Of a DNA stretch of 64,000 nt, positions 51,109 through 59,995 are shown one piece after another. The notes under the pieces were generated by a model. That model was not told where the DNA came from. It made no database searches and saw nothing but the letters and a program-made list of their open reading frames with translations. The stretch lies in NCBI GenBank assembly GCA_016699575.1, contig CP064979.1:62001-126000 (forward strand), read 5' to 3'. The position numbers and the translations under genes are program-made. The DNA is from Flavobacteriales bacterium (GTDB lineage Bacteria > Bacteroidota > Bacteroidia > Flavobacteriales_F > PHOS-HE28). Positions within the stretch are counted from its first letter, which is position 1; every line of letters starts with the position of its first letter.

Positions 51109-52293
51109 TCAGTTGCCCAGCTTGGCTTTCATCTCATCATACTTCGCCGTGTTGCCGTTGCGGGCATACAGGCGCTTCAGCTGCTCCATGGTGCTCTTGT
51201 CGTCCGGGCGCAGTTCGTAGGCGCGCTCGAAGTAAGGCAGCGCCTTGAAGTACACTTCATCCACGCTCTTCTTGGCCTTCTCGTACTCCGTGTCGCTCTT
51301 GATGTCCTTGATCTTCTCGGTGATGACGGCTGCGCGGTTGTTGTAAAGCACGCCCACATTGTAGTTCGCATCGAAGTTCTTCGGGTCCAGTTCGATGGTC
51401 TTCTTGTAGTCGGCCTCGGCCATGTCAACGTACTTGGCGCGGTCGGCTTCGCTTGGCGCACCGGCCCCGTCCTTCTTGTTGCTCAACTCGTCATAGATGC
51501 TGCCGCGCAGCATGTAGAGCACCGGGTCGCCGGGATCCGTGGCGATGGCATTGTTCACGCTGGTCAGCGCCTCCTCCACAGGGCGGCCGGCCTTCAACTT
51601 CAGGAAAACGATGTCCTTGACCAGTCCCTTGCTCGCCGGGAACTTGGCTGCACCTTCCTCGGCGGTAAGCAAGGCAGCCTCCACATCCCCTTGCTTCTCT
51701 TGAGCGGTCACCATGTAGCGATGCGCCTCCTCCTTGGGGTAGCCCATGTCGATGCACTCCTTGTAGCGCTTCACGGCCATCACCAGATCGCCCTTGGTGT
51801 CATAGGCCAGTGCGCTGTTGAACACAGCGTCAATGTCCTTCTGTCCGAATGTGGTGGCGATCTTCTCGGCCTGCGCGTACAGTGCAATGGCCTTGTCGTA
51901 CTCCTTCGCTTCGAAGGCCTCGTTACCAGCGTTCAAACTCGCGCCTTGCAACGCACCTAGGCTCTGCACGATCTCGGTCTTGTAGCTGCCTTTGGCATCC
52001 AGCTCGTTGGCCTTCAGGTAGCTCTCCACTGCCTTTTGCATGGCATCGGGGAATTGCGGCTTCAGCGCGGCATGCTGCGGATCGAGCGCAATGAGCCGGT
52101 AGATGTCGCCGCGGTAGCGCCAGGTCTTCTCCTTCATCATCGTGCCCTCGTTGCTGATGGCGGGCTCAATGAACTCGGCGGCCTTGGCCAGGTCGCCGTC
52201 CTGCAGGTAGTTGTATGCGCTAACCACGTTGGAATTCTGCGCGAACGCGGCGCAGGCAACGGTCATGAGCGCGATCGAAAGGGTCTTCTTCAT
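51109..52293 (-). CDS. Secreted TPR-repeat protein
   Basis: This 394-residue protein has a signal peptide (KTLSIALMTVACAAFAQ). About eight TPR-type helical repeats include LGALQGASLNAGNEAFEAKEY, AEADYKKTIELDPKNFDANY and AYELRPDDKSTMEQLKRLY. It is probably a periplasmic scaffold. It is transcribed toward the desaturase gene and lies 18 bp downstream of gyrA, on the same strand, so the two are possibly co-transcribed. Confidence 0.85.
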   Translation of the reverse strand: MKKTLSIALMTVACAAFAQNSNVVSAYNYLQDGDLAKAAEFIEPAISNEGTMMKEKTWRYRGDIYRLIALDPQHAALKPQFPDAMQKAVESYLKANELDAKGSYKTEIVQSLGALQGASLNAGNEAFEAKEYDKAIALYAQAEKIATTFGQKDIDAVFNSALAYDTKGDLVMAVKRYKECIDMGYPKEEAHRYMVTAQEKQGDVEAALLTAEEGAAKFPASKGLVKDIVFLKLKAGRPVEEALTSVNNAIATDPGDPVLYMLRGSIYDELSNKKDGAGAPSEADRAKYVDMAEADYKKTIELDPKNFDANYNVGVLYNNRAAVITEKIKDIKSDTEYEKAKKSVDEVYFKALPYFERAYELRPDDKSTMEQLKRLYARNGNTAKYDEMKAKLGN

Positions 52294-52311
52294 CGTCCTT
52301 CGGTTTCGGTC

Positions 52312-54900
52312 CTATTGTTCGTCGGGGGCGTCGTTGGCAACTTCGGTGCCATCGGTGGCCTCGCCATCTCCTTCGCTGGGTGCATCACCTGTGGAAGTCT
52401 CCGCTTCGTCCTCCTCGTGCAGGTCACTGTCCACCTTGGCAACAGCAGCGATCTGATCCTTGGCGCCCAACTCGATGAGGCGCACACCTTGTGTGGCACG
52501 GCCAAGCACCCTCATTTCGTTCAGGCCCATGCGGATGGTGATGCCGCTGCGGTTGATGATCATCAGGTGGTCATCCTCCTTCACGTCCTTGATGGCCACT
52601 AGCGCGCCGGTTTTGTCCGTCACCTGGATCGTCTTCACGCCCTTGCTTCCGCGGTTCACCAGGCGGTACTCGTATTCGCCCTTCTCATCCACGATCGCCG
52701 AGCGCTTGCCGTAGCCGTTCTGGCTTACCACCAGCACTTGGCGTGTGGAGATCTCGGCCTTGTCGATGGTGATCATGCCGATAACCTCATTGTTCTTGCT
52801 TCCGCCTTCCAGGTTCATACCGCGCACGCCACTGGCGCCACGGCCCATCGGCCTCACATCGCTTTCCTCGAAGTGCACCGCACGTCCATCGCTGCTGGCC
52901 AGGATAACGTGGCTGTTGCCGTTGGTGAGGCGCGCTTCGAGCAGTTCATCGCCCTCGCGGATGCCCACGGCAATGATGCCATTGGCGCGTGGGCGGCTGT
53001 AGGCTTCGAGCGTGGTCTTCTTGATGATGCCGCCCTTGGTGCACAGCACAACGAAGTGGTTGTTCAGGTACTCCTCGCTCTTGAGGTCCTTCACGTTCAG
53101 GTAGGCCACAACCTTGTCGTCGGCATCAAGCTGCACGAGGTTGATGATCGCGCGGCCTTTGCTCTGGCGGTTGCCTTCGGGGATGTCGAAGACGCGCATC
53201 CAGTACACCTTGCCCTTCTGGGTGAAGATGAGCAGGTAGTTGTGGTTGGTGGCCACGAAGAGGTGCTCGAGGAAGTCCTCATCGCGGGCTGTTGAACCAC
53301 GTGCGCCCTTCCCACCACGCCCCTGTGTGCGGAATTCGCTCAGCGATGTGCGCTTGATGTAGCCCAGGTGGCTTATGGTGACCACCACCGCGTCGTCGGC
53401 GATGAGGTCTTCCATGCTCATGTCGCCACCGGCCGTCACGATCTGGGTGCGGCGCTTATCGCCGTACTTCTCCTTCACCTCGCGCATTTCATCCTTGATG
53501 ATGGCCATGCGCAGGCCTTCGTCGGCGAGAACGGCTTTCAGGTGATCGATGAGTTCCATGAGGGCCCTGTGCTCCTCGCGGATCTTGTCGCGCTCCAAAC
53601 CCGTCAGGCGCTGCAAGCGCATATCGAGGATGGCGCGCGCTTGGATCTCGCTCAGACCGAACTGGGTCATCAAACCATCCCGTGCTTCATCGGGTGTTTG
53701 ACTGGCACGGATGAGGGCGATGACCGCATCGAGATGGTCCAGCGCGATGAGCAGACCTTCCAGGATGTGGGCACGTTCCTCGGCCTTGCGCAGATCGAAC
53801 TTGGTGCGGCGCACCACAACATCATGGCGGTGGTCCACGAACCGTGCGATCATGTCCTTCAACTTGAGGAGCATGGGGCGGCCGTTCACCAGCGCGATGT
53901 TGTTGACGCTGAAGCTGATCTGGTTGGCGCTGTGCTTGTAGAGCTGGTTCAGCACCACGCTCGCCATGGCCTCCCGCTTCACCTCGTAGGTCATGCGGAT
54001 GCCCTGGCGATCGCTGTAGTCGTCCACCGCGCTGATGCCTTCGATCTTCTTTTCGTTCACCAGTTCGCTCACGCCCTTATCGAGCTGAAGCGCCTTGTTC
54101 ACCTGGTAGGGCACCTCGGTCACCACGATGGTCTCGCGGCCCGTCTTCGGGTCTTCTTCAACATGCGCCCGGCTCCGCAGCACGATGCGCCCACGACCGG
54201 TCTCGTAGGCCTCTTTCACGCCTTCGATGCCATGAATGACACCACCCGTGGGGAAGTCGGGGCCCTTGATGTGTTCCATCAAGCCCGCCGTGTCGATGTC
54301 CTTGTTGTCGATGTAAGCGATGGTGGCGTCGCACACCTCGCTCAAGTTGTGCGGCGGCATGTTGGTGGCCATACCCACGGCGATACCCGCAGCGCCGTTC
54401 ACCAATAACGTCGGGATCTTCGTGGGCATCACGGTGGGCTCTTCGAGCGTATCGTCGAAGTTGGGCCGCATGTCCACCGTCTCCTTGTCCAGATCGGCCA
54501 TCACCTCCTCGGCGATCTTGCGCAAGCGCACCTCGGTGTAGCGCATGGCTGCCGGCGGGTCGCCGTCCAAGCTGCCAAAGTTGCCTTGGCCGTCCACCAG
54601 CGGGTAGCGCAGGCTCCAGCTCTGGGCCATGCGCACCATGGCGTCGTAAACACTGCCGTCGCCGTGGGGGTGGAACTTCCCGAGCACCTCGCCAACGATC
54701 CTCGCGCTCTTCTTGTAGGGCCGGTTGCTGAACACGGCCAGTTCCTGCATACCGAACAGCACCCTGCGGTGCACGGGCTTCAAGCCATCACGCACGTCCG
54801 GGAGGGCCCGGCTCACGATCACCGACATCGAGTAGTCGATGTAGGCCGTGCGCATTTCGTTCTCTATGTTGATCGGAATGATCTTCTCTCCGTCTGCCAT
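52312..54900 (-). CDS. gyrA: DNA gyrase subunit A
   Basis: This 862-residue protein has the catalytic tyrosine in AAMRYTEVRL near residue 120, and the quinolone-determining region HPHGDGSVYDAMVRMAQSW has Gly where E. coli has Ser83. The GyrA-box GRGGKGARG and a six-bladed C-terminal pinwheel mark it as gyrase and not topoisomerase IV. A Ser/Glu-rich acidic tail ends the protein. The start at 54900 (MADGEK) is chosen by homology. Inverted-repeat DNA lies directly upstream. A TACTTTCG element lies 189 bases upstream. Confidence 0.94.
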   Translation of the reverse strand: MADGEKIIPINIENEMRTAYIDYSMSVIVSRALPDVRDGLKPVHRRVLFGMQELAVFSNRPYKKSARIVGEVLGKFHPHGDGSVYDAMVRMAQSWSLRYPLVDGQGNFGSLDGDPPAAMRYTEVRLRKIAEEVMADLDKETVDMRPNFDDTLEEPTVMPTKIPTLLVNGAAGIAVGMATNMPPHNLSEVCDATIAYIDNKDIDTAGLMEHIKGPDFPTGGVIHGIEGVKEAYETGRGRIVLRSRAHVEEDPKTGRETIVVTEVPYQVNKALQLDKGVSELVNEKKIEGISAVDDYSDRQGIRMTYEVKREAMASVVLNQLYKHSANQISFSVNNIALVNGRPMLLKLKDMIARFVDHRHDVVVRRTKFDLRKAEERAHILEGLLIALDHLDAVIALIRASQTPDEARDGLMTQFGLSEIQARAILDMRLQRLTGLERDKIREEHRALMELIDHLKAVLADEGLRMAIIKDEMREVKEKYGDKRRTQIVTAGGDMSMEDLIADDAVVVTISHLGYIKRTSLSEFRTQGRGGKGARGSTARDEDFLEHLFVATNHNYLLIFTQKGKVYWMRVFDIPEGNRQSKGRAIINLVQLDADDKVVAYLNVKDLKSEEYLNNHFVVLCTKGGIIKKTTLEAYSRPRANGIIAVGIREGDELLEARLTNGNSHVILASSDGRAVHFEESDVRPMGRGASGVRGMNLEGGSKNNEVIGMITIDKAEISTRQVLVVSQNGYGKRSAIVDEKGEYEYRLVNRGSKGVKTIQVTDKTGALVAIKDVKEDDHLMIINRSGITIRMGLNEMRVLGRATQGVRLIELGAKDQIAAVAKVDSDLHEEDEAETSTGDAPSEGDGEATDGTEVANDAPDEQ

Positions 54901-54901
54901 G

Positions 54902-55065
54902 TCAAGCTTCAAGTCTCAAGTTCCAAGTCCAAAGTTCCAAGGCACCCGCATCCCAGCGGCCGCCATTGCGTTTTACAGGTCGAACGGGCGTCCTCGTTCC
55001 ATGGCCGTCAAGTTGTCGCTCCACCGTTATGGCTTGAAGCTTGACACTTGGGACTTGAAGCTTGA
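54902..55065. repeat. Inverted-repeat element, CAAGCTTCAAGT family
   Basis: TCAAGCTTCAAGTCTCAAGT (54902-54921) is inverted at 55046-55065 (19 of 20 bases). The arms are built of the short motif CTTGAAG/CAAGCTTCAAG, repeated in several variants. The left arm ends 2 bases before the gyrA ATG, so the transcript leader of gyrA is made of this repeat. Confidence 0.65.
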
Positions 55066-55088
55066 ACACCCCCTCCCGAAAAGGCGCC

Positions 55089-55096
55089 CGAAAGTA
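55089..55096 (-). promoter_or_regulatory. Candidate -7 promoter element of gyrA
   Basis: GGC-TACTTTCG on the minus strand matches the recurrent element. It lies 189 bases before gyrA, upstream of the inverted-repeat element, so the leader would include that repeat. Confidence 0.4.
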
Positions 55097-55201
55097 GCCT
55101 GCCCCCTAGGATGCACCGTTCACATTTTTCCACAACCGCACACGTTGGTGTGGATAAAAGGACCGCACCTCAAAAAGTCGCCGCCGAACCCCTAGGATAG
55201 C

Positions 55202-55231
55202 TTGCCCCCGCCGGGTGGTAGCCTACTTTGG
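55202..55231 (+). promoter_or_regulatory. clpC promoter with TTG-N19-TACTTTGG layout
   Basis: TTG at 55202-55204 is separated by 19 bases from TACTTTGG at 55224-55231, the spacing expected for Bacteroidota promoters (-33 TTG, -7 TAnnTTTG). clpC starts 56 bases downstream. Confidence 0.55.
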
Positions 55232-55286
55232 GCGTTGTACGGTGACGGGCGGAAACCACCTCCGGGCCAAACAAAGAGCGAACGAT

Positions 55287-57875
55287 ATGGACGCGAAATT
55301 CTCTCCCAAGGTGAAGGAGGTCATCTCCTTCAGTCGCGAGGAAGCCTTGCGCTTGGGCCACAACTTCATCGGGATCGAGCATATCCTGCTGGGCCTCATC
55401 CGCGAAAGCGACAGCAACGCGGTGAAGATCCTCCGGCGACTGGAGGTGGACGTGGACCAGCTCCGCAAGACCGTGGAGAACGGGATGGAGCCGGCCAGCG
55501 CCATCCAACCCACCGACAAGGACAAGATCACCCTGGTGAAACAGGCCGAGAAAATGCTCAAGATCACCTTCCTGGAGGCCAAGGTGTTCAAGAGCCAGCA
55601 GATCGAAACGGAGCATCTGCTGCTCAGCATCCTGAAGGATGATGACAATCTGGCCACCCGCACCCTGAACAAAATGCAAGTGGACTACGAAAGCGTTAAA
55701 CACGAGGTGGACACGATCAAAGCCGATAGCCCCAAGCCTGAACGACCCAAGGCCAGCGGTGCCACCGACGACGACGATGATGATGGTGGCAGCTTCCAAG
55801 GTGGGGGAAGCGGAGGTGGCGGCGGCCAACGCAAGCAGGGCGACAGCAAGAGCAAGACGCCCGTGCTGGACAACTTCGGCCGCGACCTGACCAAGCTTGC
55901 AGAAGATGGCAAGCTGGACCCCATTGTGGGCCGGGAGAAGGAGATCGAGCGCGTGAGCCAGATCCTCAGCCGCCGGAAGAAGAACAATCCCGTGCTCATC
56001 GGGGAGCCCGGCGTGGGCAAGAGCGCCATAGCGGAAGGCCTGGCCCTGCGCATCATCCAGCGCAAGGTGAGCCGCGTGCTGTTCGGCAAGCGGATCGTGG
56101 CGTTGGACATTGCCAGCCTGGTCGCCGGCACCAAGTACCGGGGCCAGTTCGAGGAGCGCATGAAGGCGGTGATGAACGAGTTGGAGAACAGCCCGGATGT
56201 CATCCTGTTCATCGACGAGATCCACACCATTGTGGGAGCGGGCGGTGCCAGTGGCAGCCTCGATGCCAGCAACATGTTCAAGCCAGCCTTGGCGCGCGGC
56301 GAGATCCAATGCATCGGTGCCACCACGCTGGACGAATACCGCCAGTACATCGAGAAGGACGGTGCCTTGGAACGCCGCTTCCAGAAGGTGCTCGTTGAAC
56401 CGACCAGTGTCGACGAGACCATCCAGATCCTCAACAACATCAAGGAGAAATACGAGGATCACCACAACGTGAACTACACGCCCGAGGCTGTCGCCGCTTG
56501 CGTGAAGCTCACCAATCGCTACATCACGGACCGCCACCTGCCCGACAAGGCCATCGACGCCTTGGACGAGGCCGGTAGCCGCGTGCACATCAGCAACATT
56601 GTGGTGCCCAAGACCATTTTGGATGTGGAAGGCAAGATCGAGGAGGTGAAGGAGGAGAAGAACAAGGTGGTGCGCAGCCAACGCTACGAGGAAGCCGCCA
56701 AGCTCCGCGATAAGGAACGCCTGCTGCAGGAGGAACTGGAACGTGCCAAGAAGGCTTGGGAAGAAGAGAGCCGCAGCCACCGTACCACCGTCACCGAGGA
56801 GAACGTGGCCGAAGTAGTGGCCATGATGAGCGGCATCCCCGTTACCCGCATTGCCGAAAAGGAGAGCGGCAAGCTCCAGCGGATGCGTGAGGAAATGGTT
56901 GGTAAGGTGATCGGCCAGGAGGAAGCGGTCAAGAAGGTGGTAAAAGCCATCCAGCGTAACCGCGCAGGCTTGAAGGACCCTAACCGCCCCATCGGCAGCT
57001 TCATATTCCTGGGCCCTACCGGTGTTGGGAAGACACAGCTGGCCAAGGAACTGGCCCGCTACCTGTTCGATACGGACGAGGCGCTCATCCGCATCGACAT
57101 GAGCGAGTACATGGAGAAGTTCTCCGTGAGCCGCTTGATCGGTGCTCCTCCGGGATACGTGGGCTACGAAGAGGGCGGCCAGCTCACGGAGAAGGTGCGC
57201 AGGCGCCCGTACGCCATCGTATTGCTCGACGAGATCGAAAAGGCACACCCGGATGTTTTCAACCTTCTGCTTCAAGCACTTGACGATGGGCAGATGACCG
57301 ACAGTCTTGGCCGTCGCATCGACTTCAAGAACTCGATCATCATCATGACGAGCAACATCGGGGCCCGTGACCTGGCGGACTTCGGGAAGGGTGTCGGCTT
57401 CGGTACTCAAGCACGTGAACAACAGACCGAGGACAACAACAAGGGCGTCATCGAGAAGGCCCTGAAAAAAGCCTTCGCTCCGGAGTTCCTGAACCGTATC
57501 GACGACATCGTGGTGTTCAACAGCCTGAAGCGCGAGGACATCCACAAGATCATCGACATCGAGCTCGCGAACGTGTACAAGCGCATCGCCGAACTGGGAT
57601 ACGACCTGAAGCTCACCGACGAAGCCAAGGATTTCCTTGCCGAGAAGGGCTACGACGAGCGCTTTGGTGCCCGTCCCCTGAAGCGTGCCATCCAGAAATA
57701 CGTTGAGGACACCATGGCCGAGGAGATCATCAACCAGCACGTTGAGGAAGGCGATAAGATCAGCGTGGGCCTCAACAAGGAAAAGACCGATGTCTCGATA
57801 AAGGTGACCAAGGGCAAGAAGAAGGTGGGCAAGGGCGAAGACAGTAAGGAGCTGCCCCCAGCTACCGAAGCCTGA
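55287..57875 (+). CDS. clpC: Clp protease ATP-binding subunit ClpC
   Basis: This 862-residue protein has the Clp N-domain (about 1-150). The first AAA+ module holds Walker A GEPGVGKSA and Walker B VILFIDEIHT. A UVR motif in the middle domain (EEAAKLRDKERLLQEELERA) follows, then the second AAA+ module with Walker A GPTGVGKTQLAK, Walker B VLLDEIEKAHPD and sensor regions. A Gly/Gln-rich linker (GGSFQGGGSGGGGGQRKQG) joins N-domain and module 1. It unfolds proteins for ClpP; the KGVGF loop may bind ClpP. The start at 55287 gives the standard N-terminus. Confidence 0.93.
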   Translation: MDAKFSPKVKEVISFSREEALRLGHNFIGIEHILLGLIRESDSNAVKILRRLEVDVDQLRKTVENGMEPASAIQPTDKDKITLVKQAEKMLKITFLEAKVFKSQQIETEHLLLSILKDDDNLATRTLNKMQVDYESVKHEVDTIKADSPKPERPKASGATDDDDDDGGSFQGGGSGGGGGQRKQGDSKSKTPVLDNFGRDLTKLAEDGKLDPIVGREKEIERVSQILSRRKKNNPVLIGEPGVGKSAIAEGLALRIIQRKVSRVLFGKRIVALDIASLVAGTKYRGQFEERMKAVMNELENSPDVILFIDEIHTIVGAGGASGSLDASNMFKPALARGEIQCIGATTLDEYRQYIEKDGALERRFQKVLVEPTSVDETIQILNNIKEKYEDHHNVNYTPEAVAACVKLTNRYITDRHLPDKAIDALDEAGSRVHISNIVVPKTILDVEGKIEEVKEEKNKVVRSQRYEEAAKLRDKERLLQEELERAKKAWEEESRSHRTTVTEENVAEVVAMMSGIPVTRIAEKESGKLQRMREEMVGKVIGQEEAVKKVVKAIQRNRAGLKDPNRPIGSFIFLGPTGVGKTQLAKELARYLFDTDEALIRIDMSEYMEKFSVSRLIGAPPGYVGYEEGGQLTEKVRRRPYAIVLLDEIEKAHPDVFNLLLQALDDGQMTDSLGRRIDFKNSIIIMTSNIGARDLADFGKGVGFGTQAREQQTEDNNKGVIEKALKKAFAPEFLNRIDDIVVFNSLKREDIHKIIDIELANVYKRIAELGYDLKLTDEAKDFLAEKGYDERFGARPLKRAIQKYVEDTMAEEIINQHVEEGDKISVGLNKEKTDVSIKVTKGKKKVGKGEDSKELPPATEA

Positions 57876-58325
57876 TCAACCGCGCATCCTGTCGAGGACG
57901 CGATTGACCACGGTCGCGTCCTCGATGGACAAGTTCGCATTGGTCGCTTCGATATCGCCCCGCACGAGTTCATCCACCCTGCCGAGAAGCTCAAGACCGG
58001 TCAGGGTGATGCTGAGATGTACCACGCGCCTGTCGTCAGTAGCGCGTTCGCGCTGAACGAGCCCTTTCTCGATCAGTTTGTCCACCAGTCGGGTGGCGTT
58101 GGGTGCCCGGTCCACCATCCGCTCCTTCACGGTCTGCATGTTCACAGGGGCTTGCGCGCCACGCAGGATCCTGAGGATGTTGTACTGCTGCATGCTCAAC
58201 CCTGAAGGCGTGAGGACCGCATTGTGGCGCGACCGGAGCCAACTGGCGGTGAACATGATGTTGAGCAGTGCCTTGTGCTGCTCGCTCTCAAAGCGGCTCT
58301 TGATCTCCTCGTCGATGATGGCCAT
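57876..58325 (-). CDS. MarR family transcriptional regulator
   Basis: This 149-residue protein has the MarR winged helix (LSMQQYNILRILRGAQAPVNM, then ERMVDRAPNATRLVDKLIEKGLVQRERATDDRRVVHLSITLTG) flanked by dimerisation helices. MarR proteins respond to phenolic compounds or oxidants. The stop touches the clpC stop with no space, and the perfect hairpin at 57892-57925 lies inside its 3' coding sequence. It diverges from the methyltransferase-like lipoprotein gene. Confidence 0.9.
   Translation of the reverse strand: MAIIDEEIKSRFESEQHKALLNIMFTASWLRSRHNAVLTPSGLSMQQYNILRILRGAQAPVNMQTVKERMVDRAPNATRLVDKLIEKGLVQRERATDDRRVVHLSITLTGLELLGRVDELVRGDIEATNANLSIEDATVVNRVLDRMRG
57892..57925. terminator. Perfect 12-bp hairpin inside the MarR 3' coding region
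   Basis: TCGAGGACGCGA and TCGCGTCCTCGA are perfect complements around a 10-base loop. The structure lies 17 bases after the clpC stop and inside codons for the MarR C-terminus. It can fold on either transcript, so it may act as a bidirectional terminator. Confidence 0.5.
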
Positions 58326-58342
58326 CGGTGGTCGAAGTTAGG

Positions 58343-58371
58343 TTTGTGCGGTTCGACACCCTCTATTTTCG
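58343..58371 (+). promoter_or_regulatory. Promoter of the methyltransferase-like gene (TTTG-N17-TATTTTCG)
   Basis: TTTG at 58343-58346 and TATTTTCG at 58364-58371 have 17 bases between them and lie 18 bases before the gene start. The spacing fits a Bacteroidota promoter. Confidence 0.5.
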
Positions 58372-58388
58372 GCCCTTTAGAACCCACC

Positions 58389-59105
58389 ATGAAACCCACA
58401 CAGGCCTTTGTCGTCGCCTTTTCGTTACTGCTTGTTGCGTGCGGCGCAACTGATCAACCAGCACAAGGCGTTGACACAGCTCCGGCGGGCACAGGCACCG
58501 CTTCCCGGTCCGACAACGGTTCGCAGGGCGACCCGCGGGACAACTGGCAGCGGCCTCAGGAAGTGTTCCGCGCCATGGGTGGCATACAGGGCAAGGTGGT
58601 GGCCGACCTATTCGCTGGCGACGGATACATCGCCTTCCACATGGTGAAGGCCGGCGCGGCCAAGGTGATCGCGGTGGATACGGATCCAGCGAACATTGCG
58701 GCCATGCGGCAAAAGAAGGCCGAGCTCGGCCTTGACGACCAACGGATGGAGATCCGTCAGGTCGCCCCGGGTGAAACCGGTCTTGAAATGAACGAGGCCG
58801 ACCTGACCTTCATGTTCAACCGGTACACGACCATTCAGGACCGCAAGAGCTACATGCAGAAGGTGAGGTTGGGCACCAAGTCGCCGAAAACGGTTTACAT
58901 CATCGACTTTCTCGTGGCCGAAACTCCCGTTGGCCCGCCAGTGTCGCAGCGTATGAGCGACTCCCAGATGATGGACGAACTGGGCGAGTACGAATACAGC
59001 GATATGGGTGCCCGCGGCGACCTCCTGCCCTATCAGTACATTCTTTTCGCGCAGGATTATGTGGAAGGTGCGGAGAGCGAGCCGGGCCCTATGCAGGAAC
59101 AGTGA
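58389..59105 (+). CDS. SAM-dependent methyltransferase-like lipoprotein
   Basis: This 238-residue protein has a lipoprotein signal (FSLLLVACG, lipobox LLVAC). A class I methyltransferase Rossmann fold follows (about 65-180): VADLFAGDGYIAFHMV, then VDTDPANIAAM near the acidic loop and ADLTFMFNRYTTI near the catalytic region. A lipidated methyltransferase-like protein outside the cytoplasm is unexpected, and its role is unknown. A strong terminator follows 17 bases after the stop. Confidence 0.75.
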   Translation: MKPTQAFVVAFSLLLVACGATDQPAQGVDTAPAGTGTASRSDNGSQGDPRDNWQRPQEVFRAMGGIQGKVVADLFAGDGYIAFHMVKAGAAKVIAVDTDPANIAAMRQKKAELGLDDQRMEIRQVAPGETGLEMNEADLTFMFNRYTTIQDRKSYMQKVRLGTKSPKTVYIIDFLVAETPVGPPVSQRMSDSQMMDELGEYEYSDMGARGDLLPYQYILFAQDYVEGAESEPGPMQEQ

Positions 59106-59122
59106 GGATCTGACCCGGTGAG

Positions 59123-59157
59123 AACAGAAGGCCGTTGCAATGCAACGGCCTTCTGTT
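59123..59157 (+). terminator. Rho-independent terminator
   Basis: AACAGAAGGCCGTTG pairs with CAACGGCCTTCTGTT (15-bp stem, 5-base loop), followed by TTTG. It ends the methyltransferase-like gene; the opposite strand can also fold for the convergent barrel gene. Confidence 0.75.
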
Positions 59158-59176
59158 TTGGAACGATCGCTTGGTT

Positions 59177-59788
59177 CTAGTCGTCGTTCTTATCGTCGTC
59201 GCCGATGTTGATGCCCACGGTCAACCCATAGGTCAGGTAGCGGCTGTCGATCTGCCCCACCGTCGGGTTGTCCTCGAACACACGGGTTAGGCCAAAGCTC
59301 ACACCGGGCTCTACCGTCACGATGCCCATGTCGAAACCGAGCGCTGCGTCCAGGTTCCAGCTGCCCTTGTTGAAGTCGCCTTCGTTCCACGCGATCTCTG
59401 TGTCCTTCACATCGTTGCTGAGGAGCACATCGTAGCTGGGACCGATCCCGAAACGCAGGTCGAACTGGTAATTGTCGATAATGCGGTAACCAACGAGCGT
59501 TTTCAGCTTGAGGTTGTTGCGCACCACCTTGCCTTCGGAGAAAGTGCTGTCGTTGTACTGGAAGAAGGTGCTGCTGCGGCCAAGTGCAACACCGGGTTGC
59601 AGGTAGAGCCGGTTCCCGATGCGGAAGTCGACGCCCAAGGAGTAACCTGCACGTGCGGCGTAATCGATACCGGCTGGCGGGTTGGTAAGCGTTTGGAAAT
59701 TGAGCCCCAGTTGCGGGTTCACTTGGAACTGGGCGCTGGCGGCTGCCGATGCACCCATCAGTGCGAAGGCGAGAATGTGCTTCTTCAT
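59177..59788 (-). CDS. Outer-membrane beta-barrel protein
   Basis: This 203-residue protein has a signal peptide (KHILAFALMGASAAASAQ) and about eight amphipathic strands (LGLNFQTLT, YAARAGYSLGVDFRIG, TYGLTVGINIG). It ends in a DDDKNDD tail that lacks the usual C-terminal aromatic residue. It is a small porin- or OmpA-like barrel of unknown function. The start at 59788 is chosen by the signal peptide. Confidence 0.78.
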   Translation of the reverse strand: MKKHILAFALMGASAAASAQFQVNPQLGLNFQTLTNPPAGIDYAARAGYSLGVDFRIGNRLYLQPGVALGRSSTFFQYNDSTFSEGKVVRNNLKLKTLVGYRIIDNYQFDLRFGIGPSYDVLLSNDVKDTEIAWNEGDFNKGSWNLDAALGFDMGIVTVEPGVSFGLTRVFEDNPTVGQIDSRYLTYGLTVGINIGDDDKNDD

Positions 59789-59995
59789 GGTTTGCGGTTC
59801 TGTCCGCGAGGCGGGGTTGGCAAGCCCTGTGCCACGCGACCGGTGGTTATGATGCCAGCGCCGCCGAACGTCACTGGTTCCGATGACGGACGCCCAGCAC
59901 CACTGAAGGAGGAAAACGCCGTCACGTCCTGTTCGATCCAGCGTTCGACCCAACAAACCCACGTATCCATTTAGAACAACCTACGAACCCTGTAG

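Larger units (their letters stand above)
54901..55286. promoter_or_regulatory. gyrA-clpC divergent intergenic region
   Basis: These 386 bases contain no gene. They hold the inverted-repeat element at 54902-55065, the gyrA promoter-like element at 55089-55096 and the clpC promoter-like element at 55224-55231. Both promoters drive divergent transcription. Poly-pyrimidine and A-rich stretches at about 55125-55175 may be part of the promoters. Confidence 0.6.

Noticed and set aside
55170..57740. 856-codon open frame on the minus strand antisense to clpC
   Set aside because: ClpC is complete and motif-bearing on the plus strand. The antisense frame is a composition artefact with no motif.
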